A DNA stretch of 64,000 bases from Rapana venosa (GCA_028751875.1 CM054140.1:56650425-56714424); one strand, 5' to 3'; counted from the stretch's first letter, positions 33,191-44,813 are shown. Notes: generated from the sequence alone by a model not told the origin. Program-made: numbers and translations.

Positions 33191-34579
33191 ATGAAAGATG
33201 ACCAAGTGTGAGATGAAACGTGCGTTTTTACGTACAGAACTTACAGTGCTTTTGGGTCTCGGTTGATTAGCAAGGGAAAGAAACCAGAATCAGATCTCTA
33301 CTTCAACCATTGAGTTATTCCCCCTGATATGCCAGGCATTTTAGCAAATATTTATTGAGAGTTCATGGGAGCATTTCAGAGTCAGTAGAGTCGAGAGTTT
33401 GCTGACAAAGTAGAGGAATACTGTTTCTGCCAAAGGCTTCAGAAAAGTAAAAAAAAAAAAAAAGGAAAAAAAGAGAGGTGTGTATAGTTCTTTGGGGGAT
33501 GCTTCTGAATTTAGTTTTATTTTGTTTTTTGAAAGTGGTCTGGCAAACAATGTCAAATCTGCCAGAAAGCATTTGCAAAGCTGAAATGTTTTTTTAAGAC
33601 CCTAATTCAGAATGAGATTCTCCTAAACTGTGTCACCCCCCAAGAGAAAGAAGGAGAAAAAAAAGAAGAAAAGTTGGGGGTGGGACTGAAAGCTCCTAAA
33701 TTTAAAAAAAAAAAGGAATTGTGCACCCTTCTATGCACAATTGTCACTGATGTTTATGATTTGTTTTTACCCCCGAAAGCGTTACTATGTTCCATTTCTC
33801 ACACACAAAAATTAATTAATTATTCATTGGCTTGTTTCATACTTGGTGGTGCGTAAGGTTTTGGAAATGTCTGCAATTGTAAAGACTGATCTAGTTCTGT
33901 TGAATTGTGGCTGTCAATTTCAGTAGGCCAGAGTTGCAAGTGTTTTGTTTGTTTTTAGTTTTTTCTTATTTTATTTTAGTTTGTGAGTGGCAGACCTATC
34001 AGAGAACACAGTCTTCCATGTAAGATATCTAGCATTGTGCTCCAAAATCAAACCTGGTTAGAAAACCGGTTCTGTCAAAGTTTGAAACTGCGCAATCAGC
34101 TTTGATGATTAAATTGCAGACCGCTATTGTTGTTCTTTCTCTCTGCTGAAACAATGATTGTTTATAAAGTCGTTGCCAATGTTGAACGAAGGGAAGTAAA
34201 TCTTTCTCAGTGCACTCTTGATAGAGAAGGGATGTAACTCTGATCTGGTACATTTGTCAACTTTCATAAATTTCATCTTTTTTTCGCTTTCAGTTTTGAT
34301 CCTGCTTTCACAACAGGGTTTTGTTTTTGTTTTGCGTTATATTTATTTACTCTTGAAGCTGACGGGTGAAATTTTTGAAAAAGTCCATGGCTTTTCCACA
34401 CACTATGTTTATATATTTTTTCAGGAGTTGCCCAGACTTTCAGGCCATACTGTAAGAACCCTGTAAAGTGGAAGGGTGGAAAAAGTAGACTTTTTTTAAA
34501 GGGGATGGTGGGGGGGGGGGGGGAGGGGCAGGCAAAATGGTTGGGTTTACAAATTTGTGTGATGGTGTTCTTGAATATT
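33191..34579. other. Unassigned single-copy DNA
   Basis: AT-rich with A-runs. No ORF or motif stands out; a G-run occurs at 34508-34522. Confidence 0.3.
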
Positions 34580-34845
34580 TTACAAAGCCATACCAGTGCC
34601 GACTCCACTCTCACCAAAGTCCTTCGGATGAGACTATAATAAACCAAGATCCCATTTGCTAACCCACGTAGAACACTTTAAAAAGCCGACCTACCTTTCG
34701 GAAGAGTATGGGTTTTTGTCGTGTCTTTTTTAGATGTATACACACAGGTGTCAAACTTGGACACCATCCCCAAAGTAAGAGTGCAGAGCTGAACATTAAT
34801 GGAGGGTGAAAGCGGTTGCATACACGTAGAAAAATGAGAACAAGA
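34580..34845 (+). mobile_element. Main-family SINE, 5' truncated, tail B, diverged
   Basis: Starts CCAGTGCCGACTCCACTCTC, keeps GGATGAGACTATAATAAACC and a shortened body, then CCCCAAAGTAAGAGTGCAGA and GCGGTTGCATACACGTAG of tail B. Confidence 0.7.
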
Positions 34846-35324
34846 AGGGAGGGTGGGGATAAGAGGCCACCTAGTGTGAGACGTAGTTGACTTGTAGTGT
34901 ATGGCATGGCGTGACCTTGTATTGTATTGTGTTGTAGGTCACTTTCAGTTGAGGCAGATTTTTCTGCGTGAAATTCAGGCTAGATTGTCATTCTGTAGAA
35001 AAACAGCGACTTTGTAAAAATCTTGTTTTGGGTTGCTGTGCGTAAGTGTGTCTACATAAACACAAAACTGTCAGATCATAACGGTAGTGTAATTTAGTTA
35101 CACAAGTTTTGAATCTGTTTTCATGGCCGAGGAGACGCAAGCCATGTGACCAGGCTTCTTTTCCAAAGATATCCCAGAGTGCCAGCCAGGTCTGCCGAGA
35201 CAAGAGATACCGACACCTGCAGAGGTTAGTCAAGTCAAGTCACGCTGGTACCATTCTCAGATCTTCACCTGTACCATTCTCAGATCTTCACCTTGCATCT
35301 ACCTTGATTTTGGATAGAAGCAGT

Positions 35325-35388
35325 AACATGCAAAATTTCACCGTTTGGTAATCCTCGTTAAGTTCTAGCCAAGGAATGAAAAAAAAAA
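35325..35388 (+). mobile_element. SINE tail B fragment
   Basis: ATGCAAAATTTCACCGTTTG, GTAATCCTCGTTAAGTTCTA and GCCAAGGAATG match the end of tail B. Confidence 0.5.
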
Positions 35389-35511
35389 ATCTTCACGCAT
35401 TGTCAGCAATATTTGACTTATATATGTGATTAAACCCAGAAATTGTGCATAACCAGTAGAATCTAGATGTAACATCTCCCCACAAACATAACAAAAAACA
35501 ACAAATTCCTC

Positions 35512-35615
35512 CTTGTTTCTTAGTTAGAGCTGAACCGTTCACCAATGGTGAGATTTTGTACATGTGACTGTTTTTGCTCTCCTAGACGATAGCCACATTC
35601 CGACTTCAGAGAGAT
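35512..35615 (-). mobile_element. SINE tail B fragment, opposite orientation
   Basis: Minus strand matches GAAGTCGGAATGTGGCTATC and AATCTCACCATTGGTGAACG then AGCTCTAACTAAG. Together with the piece at 35325 it forms a loose inverted pair. Confidence 0.6.
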
Positions 35616-36507
35616 TACCAGGACAAACAAGGATGTTTAATCACAGTGTGTGCTGAATGCTACGTTTGTCACAGTTGCGTGTATTCTCGGTAGTCGTGCA
35701 GACTTTGTAAGCTTGGAAACTTTGATCGCATTCACACAGTGACCACACACACTTCAGTTGGTTGTCTGAGATATTTTAATGCAAAGTTGATTTTGAGAAG
35801 AAAAAAACAACCCAACAACAACAGGATATGATATACACATCATAGACATAATCCAAAAAAAAGAAACGCCTGATATCATATATTAGTAACATGACAAGTT
35901 TTTATGATCAGTACAAGTTGTTGTCCAGGAGTATAATTACATGTAATCGTAATATACACAAATAACAATAATGATCTAGTTTACCCACAAAAAATCGAAT
36001 GACAATAATCATCTAGTTTACATTAAAAAAATGAATAACGATAATCAAAATGTTCCTATTCTTGCTGCAGTTTTCTTTAATATGATCATGCTACCTTTCA
36101 CAATATTTCATGATGGTGTGTATTTTTATAATCCCCCTGAAAAAAATAATACAGCTGCTTTAATGCTATGTGTAAAATGTTCCTGAATGCTGTTTTTAAA
36201 AGACAACAACAACAAGAGCAACAGCAAATCTTCATTTTATGAACAAAACAACTCACATACGTATCTTATAAAATACACTTTTCATCCTTTCATTTTGTTT
36301 ACATCTGAACATTTTGGGGAGGCACAATGTAAGATGGGTTTGGTTTTGTTTTGCTGTTGATAGTTACACCAGACCTGTCTTTGTGTTGACAGTGGAGATC
36401 ATGCTTAGGTGTCTACATCAGAAAAAAAAGAAGTGATGCTTTGCAGCAGAGCCTTGTGGTTATTTTCTTTACAGCTAGCTTTTTAAAAACAAACCAACCA
36501 ACCCAAC
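35616..36507. other. Unassigned AT-rich DNA
   Basis: Contains two loosely similar AATGACAATAATCATCTAGT blocks (35960-36045). No gene seen. Confidence 0.3.
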
Positions 36508-37135
36508 CCTGGAGGAGGTCACTTAAAACCTGTGTGTGCAAACGCATGCAAGCAGAACATCTTGCACACACATTAAAAGTCCGTTTTTTCCCTTTTGAAA
36601 GAGTAGGCCATTTCATGCCAGTAGGAACAGATGACCCCCGTGGGACTCCCGGGATATGCTTGCAAAGCAAGCATCGCAAGAATAGGATCTCTGCCCTCCA
36701 ACCAGGCATGTCGTAAAAAAAAGGCGAATAAGGTGGAACCCTTCCCCCAGGTAGGGGGTTAGACACAGGGCTAACAACCCTGTTCTGTAATAAAAATGTT
36801 TGTTACGGAAACGGCAACACAAGAAATCAACACTACTGGGTGTGACGGGCTTCCAGAGTCATCAGAAGATACTCGCATGAATGACAGTGGTGAAAGCTGA
36901 AAGGAAGCCACTGACAGGAAGATGGAAGTCTTAAGCGCCAAAATAATAAGGAACAGATGAGAAAATTAAAACAAAAAACAACCCCCCCCCCCCCCCCCAA
37001 AAAAAAGCACGCACACAGGTGTATCAGACACCATCCCCAAAGTTTGAATGCCAGCTGCCATTAAGGTGGACTAAAATGGCCGCTAACACAAAATCCTACC
37101 ATTGGTAGTTCTAGCCTAGGAATGGTACCCTTTCC
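36508..37135 (+). mobile_element. Main-family SINE with tail B, split by the 315-bp element
   Basis: Body GCAGAACATCTTGCACACAC and GAGTAGGCCATTTCATGCCA runs to GGAACAGATGA, is interrupted (36635-36949), and resumes GGAACAGATGAGAAAATTAA, then a C-run and tail B (CATTGGTAGTTCTAGCCTAG). Confidence 0.8.
36635..36949 (+). mobile_element. 315-bp non-autonomous element sharing the RTE-like LINE leader
   Basis: The first 190 bp or so match the leader of the LINE at 19286 (CCCCCGTGGG start, GGCATGTCGTAAAA, a CAGGGCTAACAACCCTG inverted repeat, then GTTACGGAAAC). The second part differs and ends in AATAATAA. It sits inside an older SINE and is flanked by an exact 11-bp duplication GGAACAGATGA (36624-36634 and 36950-36960), proving a discrete retrotransposition-type insertion. 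It has no coding capacity. It is most likely a LINE-mobilised short element. Confidence 0.75.
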
Positions 37136-37594
37136 CCCCAAAAAAAAGAACGCAATAAATCAGTGGGCTTATGAGGTGGATGAGTTCAGATCTCCACCCT
37201 AGGTATGTTCATAGTGAATTTTTTTTAAAAGCAGCAATAAACTTGTATCCAGTTCTTAATGCACTCTGGTACCGAGTTTCAGTTTAGGTCTGAGAGGGAG
37301 GGAGGGAGGGAGCTTAGAGACAAGGCTCGGGTTAGGTCAGACGCTTTGTCAGTTATTGATGTAAGCAAAGAGCCAAGGCCTACACTTAAAATAATTATTT
37401 AGTCCCAAACCATGCACTCACTATGTCTACTTTGGTTGAGAAGACTGATGGAGCTGATAGAAAAATGAAAATAGCCACAGACATCTGCTGGAAGAGTAAT
37501 GATTTAAGTGAAAGCATTGTTTTCTGAAACTTACCATAATCGTTTGGGTTGATAGTCTCCCTAATCATGAGTTTATTGGGATTTTTTGTTCCAG

Positions 37595-37717
37595 CAATGC
37601 GGCGGAGGAGGAGGAGGCTTTACGGACTCTCATGTTCTTCCTTCGTATCAAGAATCACATCCGCAAGATCTCTTCCGAGGTTCCTCACACTAAGAAATTC
37701 AGCTACTTTCTGGTACG
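37595..37717 (+). CDS. Candidate orphan internal exon (unrecognised protein)
   Basis: A pyrimidine-rich acceptor (TTTTTTGTTCCAG|C) is followed by an open 123-nt stretch and a donor (GTACG|GTAGGT). With two bases carried in, it encodes NAAEEEEALRTLMFFLRIKN followed by HIRKISSEVPHTKKFSYFLV, a normal-looking globular mix of charged and hydrophobic residues. This contrasts with the repeats around it. The length is divisible by three (phase 2 to 2). I do not recognise the family, and no partner exon was found on the plus strand between 33 and 44 kb, so it could also be a relic of a retrocopy. It lies on the strand opposite to the main gene. Confidence 0.3.
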
Positions 37718-37911
37718 GTAGGTGCGGCAGTATTGAGAGCTTGTATCCTGTTTCTCTTATCTAAAGAGGCGTCGTCTTCTTTCCATGGCAAACCACGTTG
37801 ATGATGTAGACACGACAGTCGTGTGACAACATAACTTCACTCCTCTCCTCCCTTAACTTCTTAGGGAGTCGTTGGGGCACTGTACTAAATTTTTGAGGTG
37901 GTATTTATTTA

Positions 37912-38262
37912 TTTATTCTTTTATATCAGGGATAATGGAATAAGCACTCATGTGCTTATGTGGTAGAACCAGGGAGAGCCTTTTTTTTTTCCAGTTACAA
38001 ACAAGATGCACGATGGAATATTTGCATCATCATTGCCACCAGGCATAAGTTGGTCCATTCTTATGCAAAAGATCAATATCGTTAACGTGTGAAGGGGATG
38101 GTGAACGTGCACTCGCACAGGAAACTCGTAACAATCTGAAAGATTTTCAAGGGAATGGAGTTGTTACCAAACTGAATGAGAAAGATGTCAAACCGACACA
38201 TCTACAGATTCGAACCTTTGCCATCACCAGCATTCAACACTCTAACCACTATAAGAGAGATT
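37912..38262 (-). mobile_element. Old full-length main-family SINE
   Basis: Minus strand from 38262: CTTATAGTGGTTAGAGTGTT (A box), AAAGGTTCGAATCTG (B box), a much diverged body and tail A with GCACATGAGTGC and ATTATCCCTGATATAAAAG. Divergence suggests an old copy. Confidence 0.7.
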
Positions 38263-38871
38263 TACCAAAAAAACAACAAACCCAATTACCTGTTCTGTCA
38301 GCTTGTAAATCCAACAATATTGATGAACTCTGTGCAAGTCATAGTATAACTGAGGACTTCTTCCTATTTTCTTGTGATTGTCGATTGTACTGAAAGTGGG
38401 AACCACACAGAAAGGGTTGACGTTGTGGATGTGCCATGGAGAGAAGATAGGCCTTCATTATAAGATGGGTTCTCCTCTCTCTTCTGCCACAGCTGCTCTG
38501 TTGGTGCTGACGTGTTCACGATGCTTGTCTTGTCCCTGTGGGGGGGTTTTGTCATTTTCATGAAAAAAACAAGGATCTCGGTAATGTTAACAGCTTATGA
38601 TACACCTTTTTGAGATTCCAAAAAAAGAGACATCTTTTTGATAGGAAAATTTGATGAAGACTTATTTCTGAAAAGCTGTTTGAAGTTTTTTATGGGATTA
38701 AATTTTTTTTAAAGGATATATCCACCTTTTCCCTCCACTTCAACGAATCCTATCTTTGTAAACCATTTTAAATAATTTAAAGCTTGTTGGTTGGTGTTGG
38801 CAATACTGATGACATATGCTCACAACACAGATAGTTCAAAAGTTGAGGCTGTAGGTGATGACTTCTCTTTT

Positions 38872-39303
38872 AACTTCTTAAAGAGTCTTGGGGGCTTAGT
38901 AACTTCTTAAAGAGTCTTGGGGGCTTAGTAACTTCTTAAAGAGTCTTGGGGGCTTAGTAACTTCTTAAAGAGTCTTGGGGGCTTAGTAACTTCTTAAAGA
39001 GTCTTGGGGGCTTAGTAACTTCTTAAAGAGTCTTGGGGGCTTAGTAACTTCTTAAAGAGTCTTGGGGGCTTAGTAACTTCTTAAAGAGTCTTGGGGGCTT
39101 AGTAACTTCTTAAAGAGTCTTGGGGGCTTAGTAACTTCTTAAAGAGTCTTGGGGGCTTAGTAACTTCTTAAAGAGTCTTGGGGGCTTAGTAACTTAAAGA
39201 GTCTTGGGGGCTTAGTAACTTCTTAAAGAGTCTTGGGGGCTTAGTAACTTCTTAAAGAGTCTTGGGGGCTTAGTAACTTCTTAAAGAGTCTTGGGGGCTT
39301 AGC
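38872..39303. repeat. 29-bp tandem array, 15 nearly identical units
   Basis: Unit AACTTCTTAAAGAGTCTTGG plus GGGCTTAGT. Units start at 38872 and then every 29 bp; the twelfth (39191) lacks CTT and is 26 bp. The last unit ends in GGGCTTAGC. There is almost no substitution between units. Confidence 0.95.
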
Positions 39304-39461
39304 CATCAAAACTTTCAGGCAGCAAGCCTTGGACAAATTGAACCTGGCAGAGCCCATCCTTCTATAGGTCCCCCAGAAAAAGATGAAAAAGGTTATAAAG
39401 ATGGGCACCAAAATGATATGTGAGCATTCCCTCACAGGAGCTCAGTTCATGAGTCTCGTCC

Positions 39462-39525
39462 GTCACATAGGCAAAATTCTCACCTTTGGTGAACGACGCA
39501 GCTCTAGCCCAGGAATATAGAAGCA
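39462..39525 (+). mobile_element. SINE tail B fragment
   Basis: GGCAAAATTCTCACCTTTGG, TGAACGACGCAGCTCTAGCC and CAGGAATA correspond to tail B. Confidence 0.5.
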
Positions 39526-41030
39526 AAAAAAAAAAAAGTCTCGTCTAAAGAAGTTGTGTGTGAAGATTGTTGGAACCAGTGCAAACTGCAGAGGGAAAAA
39601 TGAAAGCTTTAGTTAAAATCAAAATTACAGTGTCAGATTGTAAGGGCTGATTCTTGCTAATTTAAAAACAAAACAAAACAGAATACTGTCAGTTTGAAAG
39701 AGCCACCCGTTTGGAGGAGCTATTGTCAAAACATATTTTCTAAATTCCTGTTGCCTTATCTGAGCTATTCAGACTAAAAGACCTAGACATGAAGATGTGT
39801 GGAGTTTTTAAAATCACAGTTAAAATATTTGGTCCATGTATCTATGGTTGAGGGTACAATTTTGTCGCAATTTCCAACAAAATCTTCCATGAATATATTG
39901 ATAAAGCTTGGGGTAGACTGGTACTGGTAAACGCACTGATGCTCTTATCTTTGAAAAAAAAAAAAAAAAAGTTCTGTCAAAGACAAAGCAGGTTGTATTT
40001 TGAACCAAGGCAATTTTATAAAGCAGTGGGCATTCAGTTTTCATGTAAGCCTGTGTTTTTCCTCTCTTTCTTAAAAAAAAAAAAGGGTACAGCTTTTTCA
40101 GATCAATGTTTGTGAAAAGGGCAGTGATATGAATTATGACACTAGTATATTGTATTGTATTGTATTGTGTTTGTATTATGTTGAATTCTAAATTGTATAC
40201 AGTAATGGCAGATACCTCTCTATGAAATTAGGCTGCTTTTCTCAGGAACAATATAATCATCATACCATATTTGTCCAGTCTGTATGTATATTTGCTTTCA
40301 CGTTTTTTGTTCCACCCTTCGAAAAGAGCAGGCCAATGTGTGCCGGTGGGAACGGATAACAAAATTGACAAAACTGTATGCACGCAGGAACTGAATGTAA
40401 AAAAAAAAGCACGCGAGTGCCAACTCTGTTATCCTTGAGATAAAAGAATAAATGAATAAGGGGGAATTTTTTCCAACAGAATTTAATTAGGACAACTCTC
40501 TTGCTGCCTTGGGTTCATGCACAAAATGCATGCTCTTGCTATCTAGGTCAGCGTGACAATGCTAGGCCACCAGTAGGTGATTGGGATATTGCAGTTTGTG
40601 TGTGAGGTTAGAAACTCTGTACAGAACAGTGAAGACTTTAAAAATACACTCTCTGGAGGTCAAGCTAGGTCATAGACTGCCCTTTTCACTGGTAGTTCAG
40701 TATCAAACCAAAATACCAGGCTAGCAATAACAATAATATTGATCAATATCAACATATATAAACAGAACTGTACTTGGGGATTGAAAAGATTTTATAGTAC
40801 TTTATTCAGTTCTAGATTTTACCCGCTTTTTCTCTTTGACAGAACTTTTTTCCTTAAAGAAGACTATGCAGCATAAACAGTTTTTGTTTTCTCAAATTTG
40901 TCCTCTATATTGTGAAAAAGTTTTACTCTCAACCACAGAAATTGAGCACAGATACATGGATGAAATTCCCACCCAAAATTCACACATCTGAAATCACTTT
41001 CTGTTGAGTACCAAGCGAAAGTAAAGACAT
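39526..41030. other. Unassigned single-copy DNA around a SINE 3' half
   Basis: Other than 40308-40460 only a short TATTG pentamer run (40148-40175) is notable. Confidence 0.3.
40308..40460 (+). mobile_element. Main-family SINE, 3' half, tail A
   Basis: CACCCTTCGAAAAGAGCAGG, GTGTGCCGGTGGGAACGGAT and tail A with GCACGCGAGTGC and CCTTGAGATAAAAGAATAAA. Confidence 0.8.
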
Positions 41031-41033
41031 CGT

Positions 41034-41945
41034 CAGTTGACAGTATTTGGAAAACTAACCCGTATTACTAGGATGTAAGTTGTTGGAATGGCAAGCATAT
41101 GTCATCGGTGCCAACTATGCAACTGAACAAACCAACACAAACGAGCTCTGTGGAATAAGTATTGCGATTTATTTATTTTTTTTATTGAGAATGTAACCAT
41201 TAAAGTGGAGGGATAAACAGGCTGCACATTCTAGACCATACTCCTTTATTTGTGGACAAAATTTCATAAAACTAAAACGGAATACATTTCGATTACCGAG
41301 ATCCTTGTTTCGGGACAAAACCAACCCCCATCTCCCCCCCCCCCCCCCTCCCCCTCCCCCCCCAAAAAAAAGTAAGAATACATGGTATACTTAGAGATAT
41401 ATGGTATATTATATGGTAAGGACTGAAAACTCGTCAGCACCAACAGAGTCTTTCTGAAGGCTGTGGTGGAATCGTGCTAAGGAAGGTAAGCCTGAGTAAA
41501 GGACAACCTTGACTGCGGAAAGGAAGACCGCTATAGAAGAGAGGAAAACGCTGGTAGAGGAGAACCCATCTTTAGATATTGAAGCAGCAGGATACTGATT
41601 AGTTCTGCATATGTGGCCTCCGCCGCATCTAGCTCTTACTGTGGGGAGGAATGCAAGAATCTCGAACTTCGAGATAGGCCATTCGCGCCTCAAAATTTTT
41701 CTGGGGTCCGCGTTTACTGTGGAGAGGAATGCACACGCTTTCATTGCACAGAACCTTTAATGTATTGTTTTGTTTTCAATGTGTTATTAATACATCCTAT
41801 GAAAGTAATGTTTCCACTGTAATTGTTCCTTATTTTTTCAATCCTTCCTAATCTTTATCTGGTTAAGAATTCTCCCCTTACATTTGAAACATACATACAT
41901 ACTTGACAGTATATGGAAAACTAACCCATATTACTACGATCACAT
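41034..41945. repeat. Segment flanked by 40-bp direct repeats
   Basis: TTGACAGTATTTGGAAAACT AACCCGTATTACTA-like sequence at 41036-41075 recurs at 41903-41942 with few changes. Between them lie a C tract (41331-41362) and a TACTGTGG-GAGGAATGCA phrase present twice (41636, 41715). Confidence 0.6.
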
Positions 41946-41977
41946 TTTCGATAAAATAACACAAGTCCTGACTATTC

Positions 41978-42121
41978 ATTGCCAGAAAGAGAAGTGTACT
42001 TTCTTTGATGTGGAAGCTCGATTTACTATAAACAGAGGCTTTGGGGGGGGGAGGGAACTTTTACTATTCTCCGCCTTTACATTGCTTCCACATCAAAGAA
42101 AGTACACCTCTCTCTGGCAAT
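41978..42121. repeat. Inverted repeat, 38-40-bp arms
   Basis: Left arm 41978-42017 (ATTGCCAGAAAGAGAAGTGT to GATGTGGAAGC) is the reverse complement of 42084-42121 with two gaps. The 66-bp centre holds a G-run. It would fold into a long hairpin. Confidence 0.9.
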
Positions 42122-42272
42122 AAATTTAGCTTCTAAAAAAAAATACCAAGCATAATTATGGGGTACATGCATGTAGCATATCTAGGGAGGAATAAATTCA
42201 AAACCTCTCCAATTTCAATCCCCCATCCTCACCCACCTAACATTACACACATTTCATGGAAAAACTTGCACA

Positions 42273-42563
42273 AAGATGGCATGTGATGTTTCCAGTTGTT
42301 GGTGGGTTTTTTTAGGGGGGTTTCAACAGCACCTATCATAATTGTTGGACAATTACTCAATATCTCCCTTTCTGTTGCACCTATCATAATTGTTGGACAA
42401 TTACTCAATATCTCCCTTTTCTTTAGAAAACAACAACAATGTGATCAGACTTGTACACGCAAGCAAAGATCGGTCATAACAAAAGGAGGGAGACTATGAA
42501 TAGGATCTACAGAATCCCCCCCCAAAAAAACAAACAACAACTGGAAACATCACATGCCATCTT
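42273..42563. mobile_element. Candidate MITE/foldback element, 291 bp
   Basis: Terminal inverted repeats: 42273 AAGATGGCATGTGATGTTTC CAGTTGTT and its exact reverse complement ending at 42563, extended imperfectly to nearly 48 bp including a G/C-run. The inside has two copies of a 45-bp phrase (CACCTATCATAATTGTTGGA, 42331 and 42380). No target duplication was found. Confidence 0.6.
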
Positions 42564-42569
42564 TCCAGA

Positions 42570-44627
42570 TCCTGAAAAAGCACTCTGAAGTGCGTTAGCC
42601 CTACAACTGCAAAACTGGAGATCTTTGTTCATTTGTATATAGTGCTTACCACAATTTGGCTCCAAATGAATTTTGTTACTGAACTTGAGACACATACTCT
42701 AAAAAAAAAAAAAAAAGATTCCCGACTCTGTAAAAAAGAAAATTTCTGATGCCACAGTTTTCACTATAAAAATCACTTCAGCTCTGGTGCCTACATACAT
42801 GAAGAGGTACACAGTAGAATGCGACATCCAAGATCACGGCTCTGTTTTTTCCATATTTTGTTCAGTTAACCTTGGTAATCTTCATAAATCTGCCTCGTTT
42901 AGGCTTCCTATCATGATTACATACATCCCAGCGTCAACCGGACCTGCTTGCACCCATGTCATACTCTGACCCTTTGCTCACACATTTGGAGCCCCCCCTT
43001 TCTTTTTGAAAACAATGACCAATATTACAGTGACGATGCCCAGTTTTGGTTTCAGCATGACTTCTGCTTATATCATAAGCAGCACAATTAAGGGGTTAAG
43101 TCACACACACACAAAAACCCTACAGCTCTGCATACCTCTGTACAATACATTTTACATTCGAGTCTAAAAAACAACAAACAATTCAGAAAGAAAATATCTC
43201 AAACACAAGCACACTGGTCCTTAGCTTTCAGAGGCACATTATGTCCGAGGAAGAAAATACATAACCTGAAACGTGTCGCATAAAACAAGAAACATCTGCT
43301 AACGAAGCGCAACTGTCGTTAAAACAATTCCAAGATATGCATCCTCATCATTATCAAACACTAAAACACAGCAACGACTGACAACGGTTTAAAAGATGAC
43401 CATTAAAATCATTTCCAATCATGAGTTCTCCTGATTTCATTTCTTCATATGCAGATTTACAGAACAGCACGCTCATTTGTTCTGTATACTGCACATACAT
43501 GCATACATCTATATATCTTATGTTTCATGTCTCAAGTTAAACAAATCGTAGTTTTGTAAGGTTCATGCCTCCAATTTCACAAAATCATACACAAATCAAT
43601 ATTGTGCAAGGCAAAGATTTCATAAGCAGAACAATTAAAACATGTTTCACGTCTCAAATTTTCACAAATCTTAGTACTATACCAAACATTTCATATGCAG
43701 AACTAAAAAGAATCTGTTAAAAAGAATCTTAAATGGGAAGAAATATGCATTTACATAACCATAGGCAAACAATCTACATGTAGGGCTTTCATCACGCCAA
43801 ACATTCCAAAGTGAATCAATCTACAGTCACGACGTCACAAACCACAAAAATCTATGCCAAAGATGGTTCAAGCCAGGATTCTGACTGAATACTGTTATCG
43901 ATCAAGCAATACTGACGATCATGTGACAAACATTACCTCTCAGCTCTTATTTGGTTACGGTAGCATGTGAACGCAAGCAGAGTATGACATAGAACTGATC
44001 ATCATCATCATCATTATCAATATAGGTAAATCATTTAAATAAAATCATCGAGCAGGAAGTTAAAGATCTCTGGGCTTTTGGGTTTTTTAAAATTTATTTT
44101 ATTTTGTTTTTGTTTTTACTGATTAATGATTTTTTTTTGGGGGGGTTAATTTGATAATTGACTTTGCTTACTGTTATAGGAATGTATGTCTCTTTTCTGT
44201 TAAATTTTTTTAAAAAACTAGTTCCAAAAAAGTCTACCTCACAATTTTTATTTGAAAACAAAAAAAATGAAAGCAAGTTTTATATTTTCTGTAGGTGCTT
44301 TTCACATGACAAAAGAAGAGAGAACTACCCTCCCAGCAAACTGAACTAAGATGAAGCACAAACACATAAAAATAAAGCACCAATACAGAGAAAAGGCTAA
44401 AAAAAAAAAAAAGGTTTAACTGTTTTCCATAATAACAATACATCTACCTTCTTTTTTTTCCCCTTTTCAGATACACCCTTATGCCTCAATATAAAACGGT
44501 AAGACTGACAGAAAAAGAGTAATTCTACCACAAAATAAAACCATATCATGGAAACACACCAAATTTCACATATAATCTAACGGAAGGGCTGATGGCACAC
44601 TTGAAACGGAATCCTTTCAGGTGACAT
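42570..44627 (-). other. Probable 3' untranslated region and downstream of the minus-strand gene
   Basis: Low-complexity-poor, AT-rich DNA with no recognised SINE or LINE copy. On the minus strand AATAAA hexamers occur at about 44247-44252 and 44093-44098, 375-535 nt after the stop codon, and would be reasonable polyadenylation signals. No ORF with family resemblance is seen. Confidence 0.3.
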
Positions 44628-44813
44628 TCAACTCGAAGGGCGACGAATCTTGCTAAAGTTGCGACGGTGGTGGTGGTGGTGGTGGTGGCACGAAGGTGTA
44701 GCGACAATCAGCTGCAGCGTCCGCTTCAACGCCTGTGGACCGATGATGGACTGGTTGGTCGGTTGACTGGCTTCAGCCTGTTGTGTCCTGACTACTACTG
44801 CTGCCACGTCGCT
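44628..44813 (-). CDS. Terminal exon of the minus-strand gene, with stop codon
   Basis: The acceptor is GAATCTGTTCAG|AGCGAC at 44813. Phase 0 entry matches the large upstream exon. The frame reads SDVAAVVVRTQQAEASQPTN, then a hydrophobic patch (ALKRTLQLIVATPS), seven His residues and RRNFSKIRRPSS before a TGA at 44628-44630. Amino-acid style (Gln, His runs) fits the previous exon, and the region downstream is unusually free of SINEs, as expected of a 3' untranslated region. It is separated from the previous exon by a 3.7-kb intron holding two nested SINEs. Exon assignment rests on splice signals and phase only. Confidence 0.45.
   Translation of the reverse strand, partial: SDVAAVVVRTQQAEASQPTNQSIIGPQALKRTLQLIVATPSCHHHHHHHRRNFSKIRRPSS

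Noticed and set aside
38872..39303. CRISPR array (29-bp repeats)
   Set aside because: The repeats are directly adjacent with no spacers, and the context is eukaryotic.
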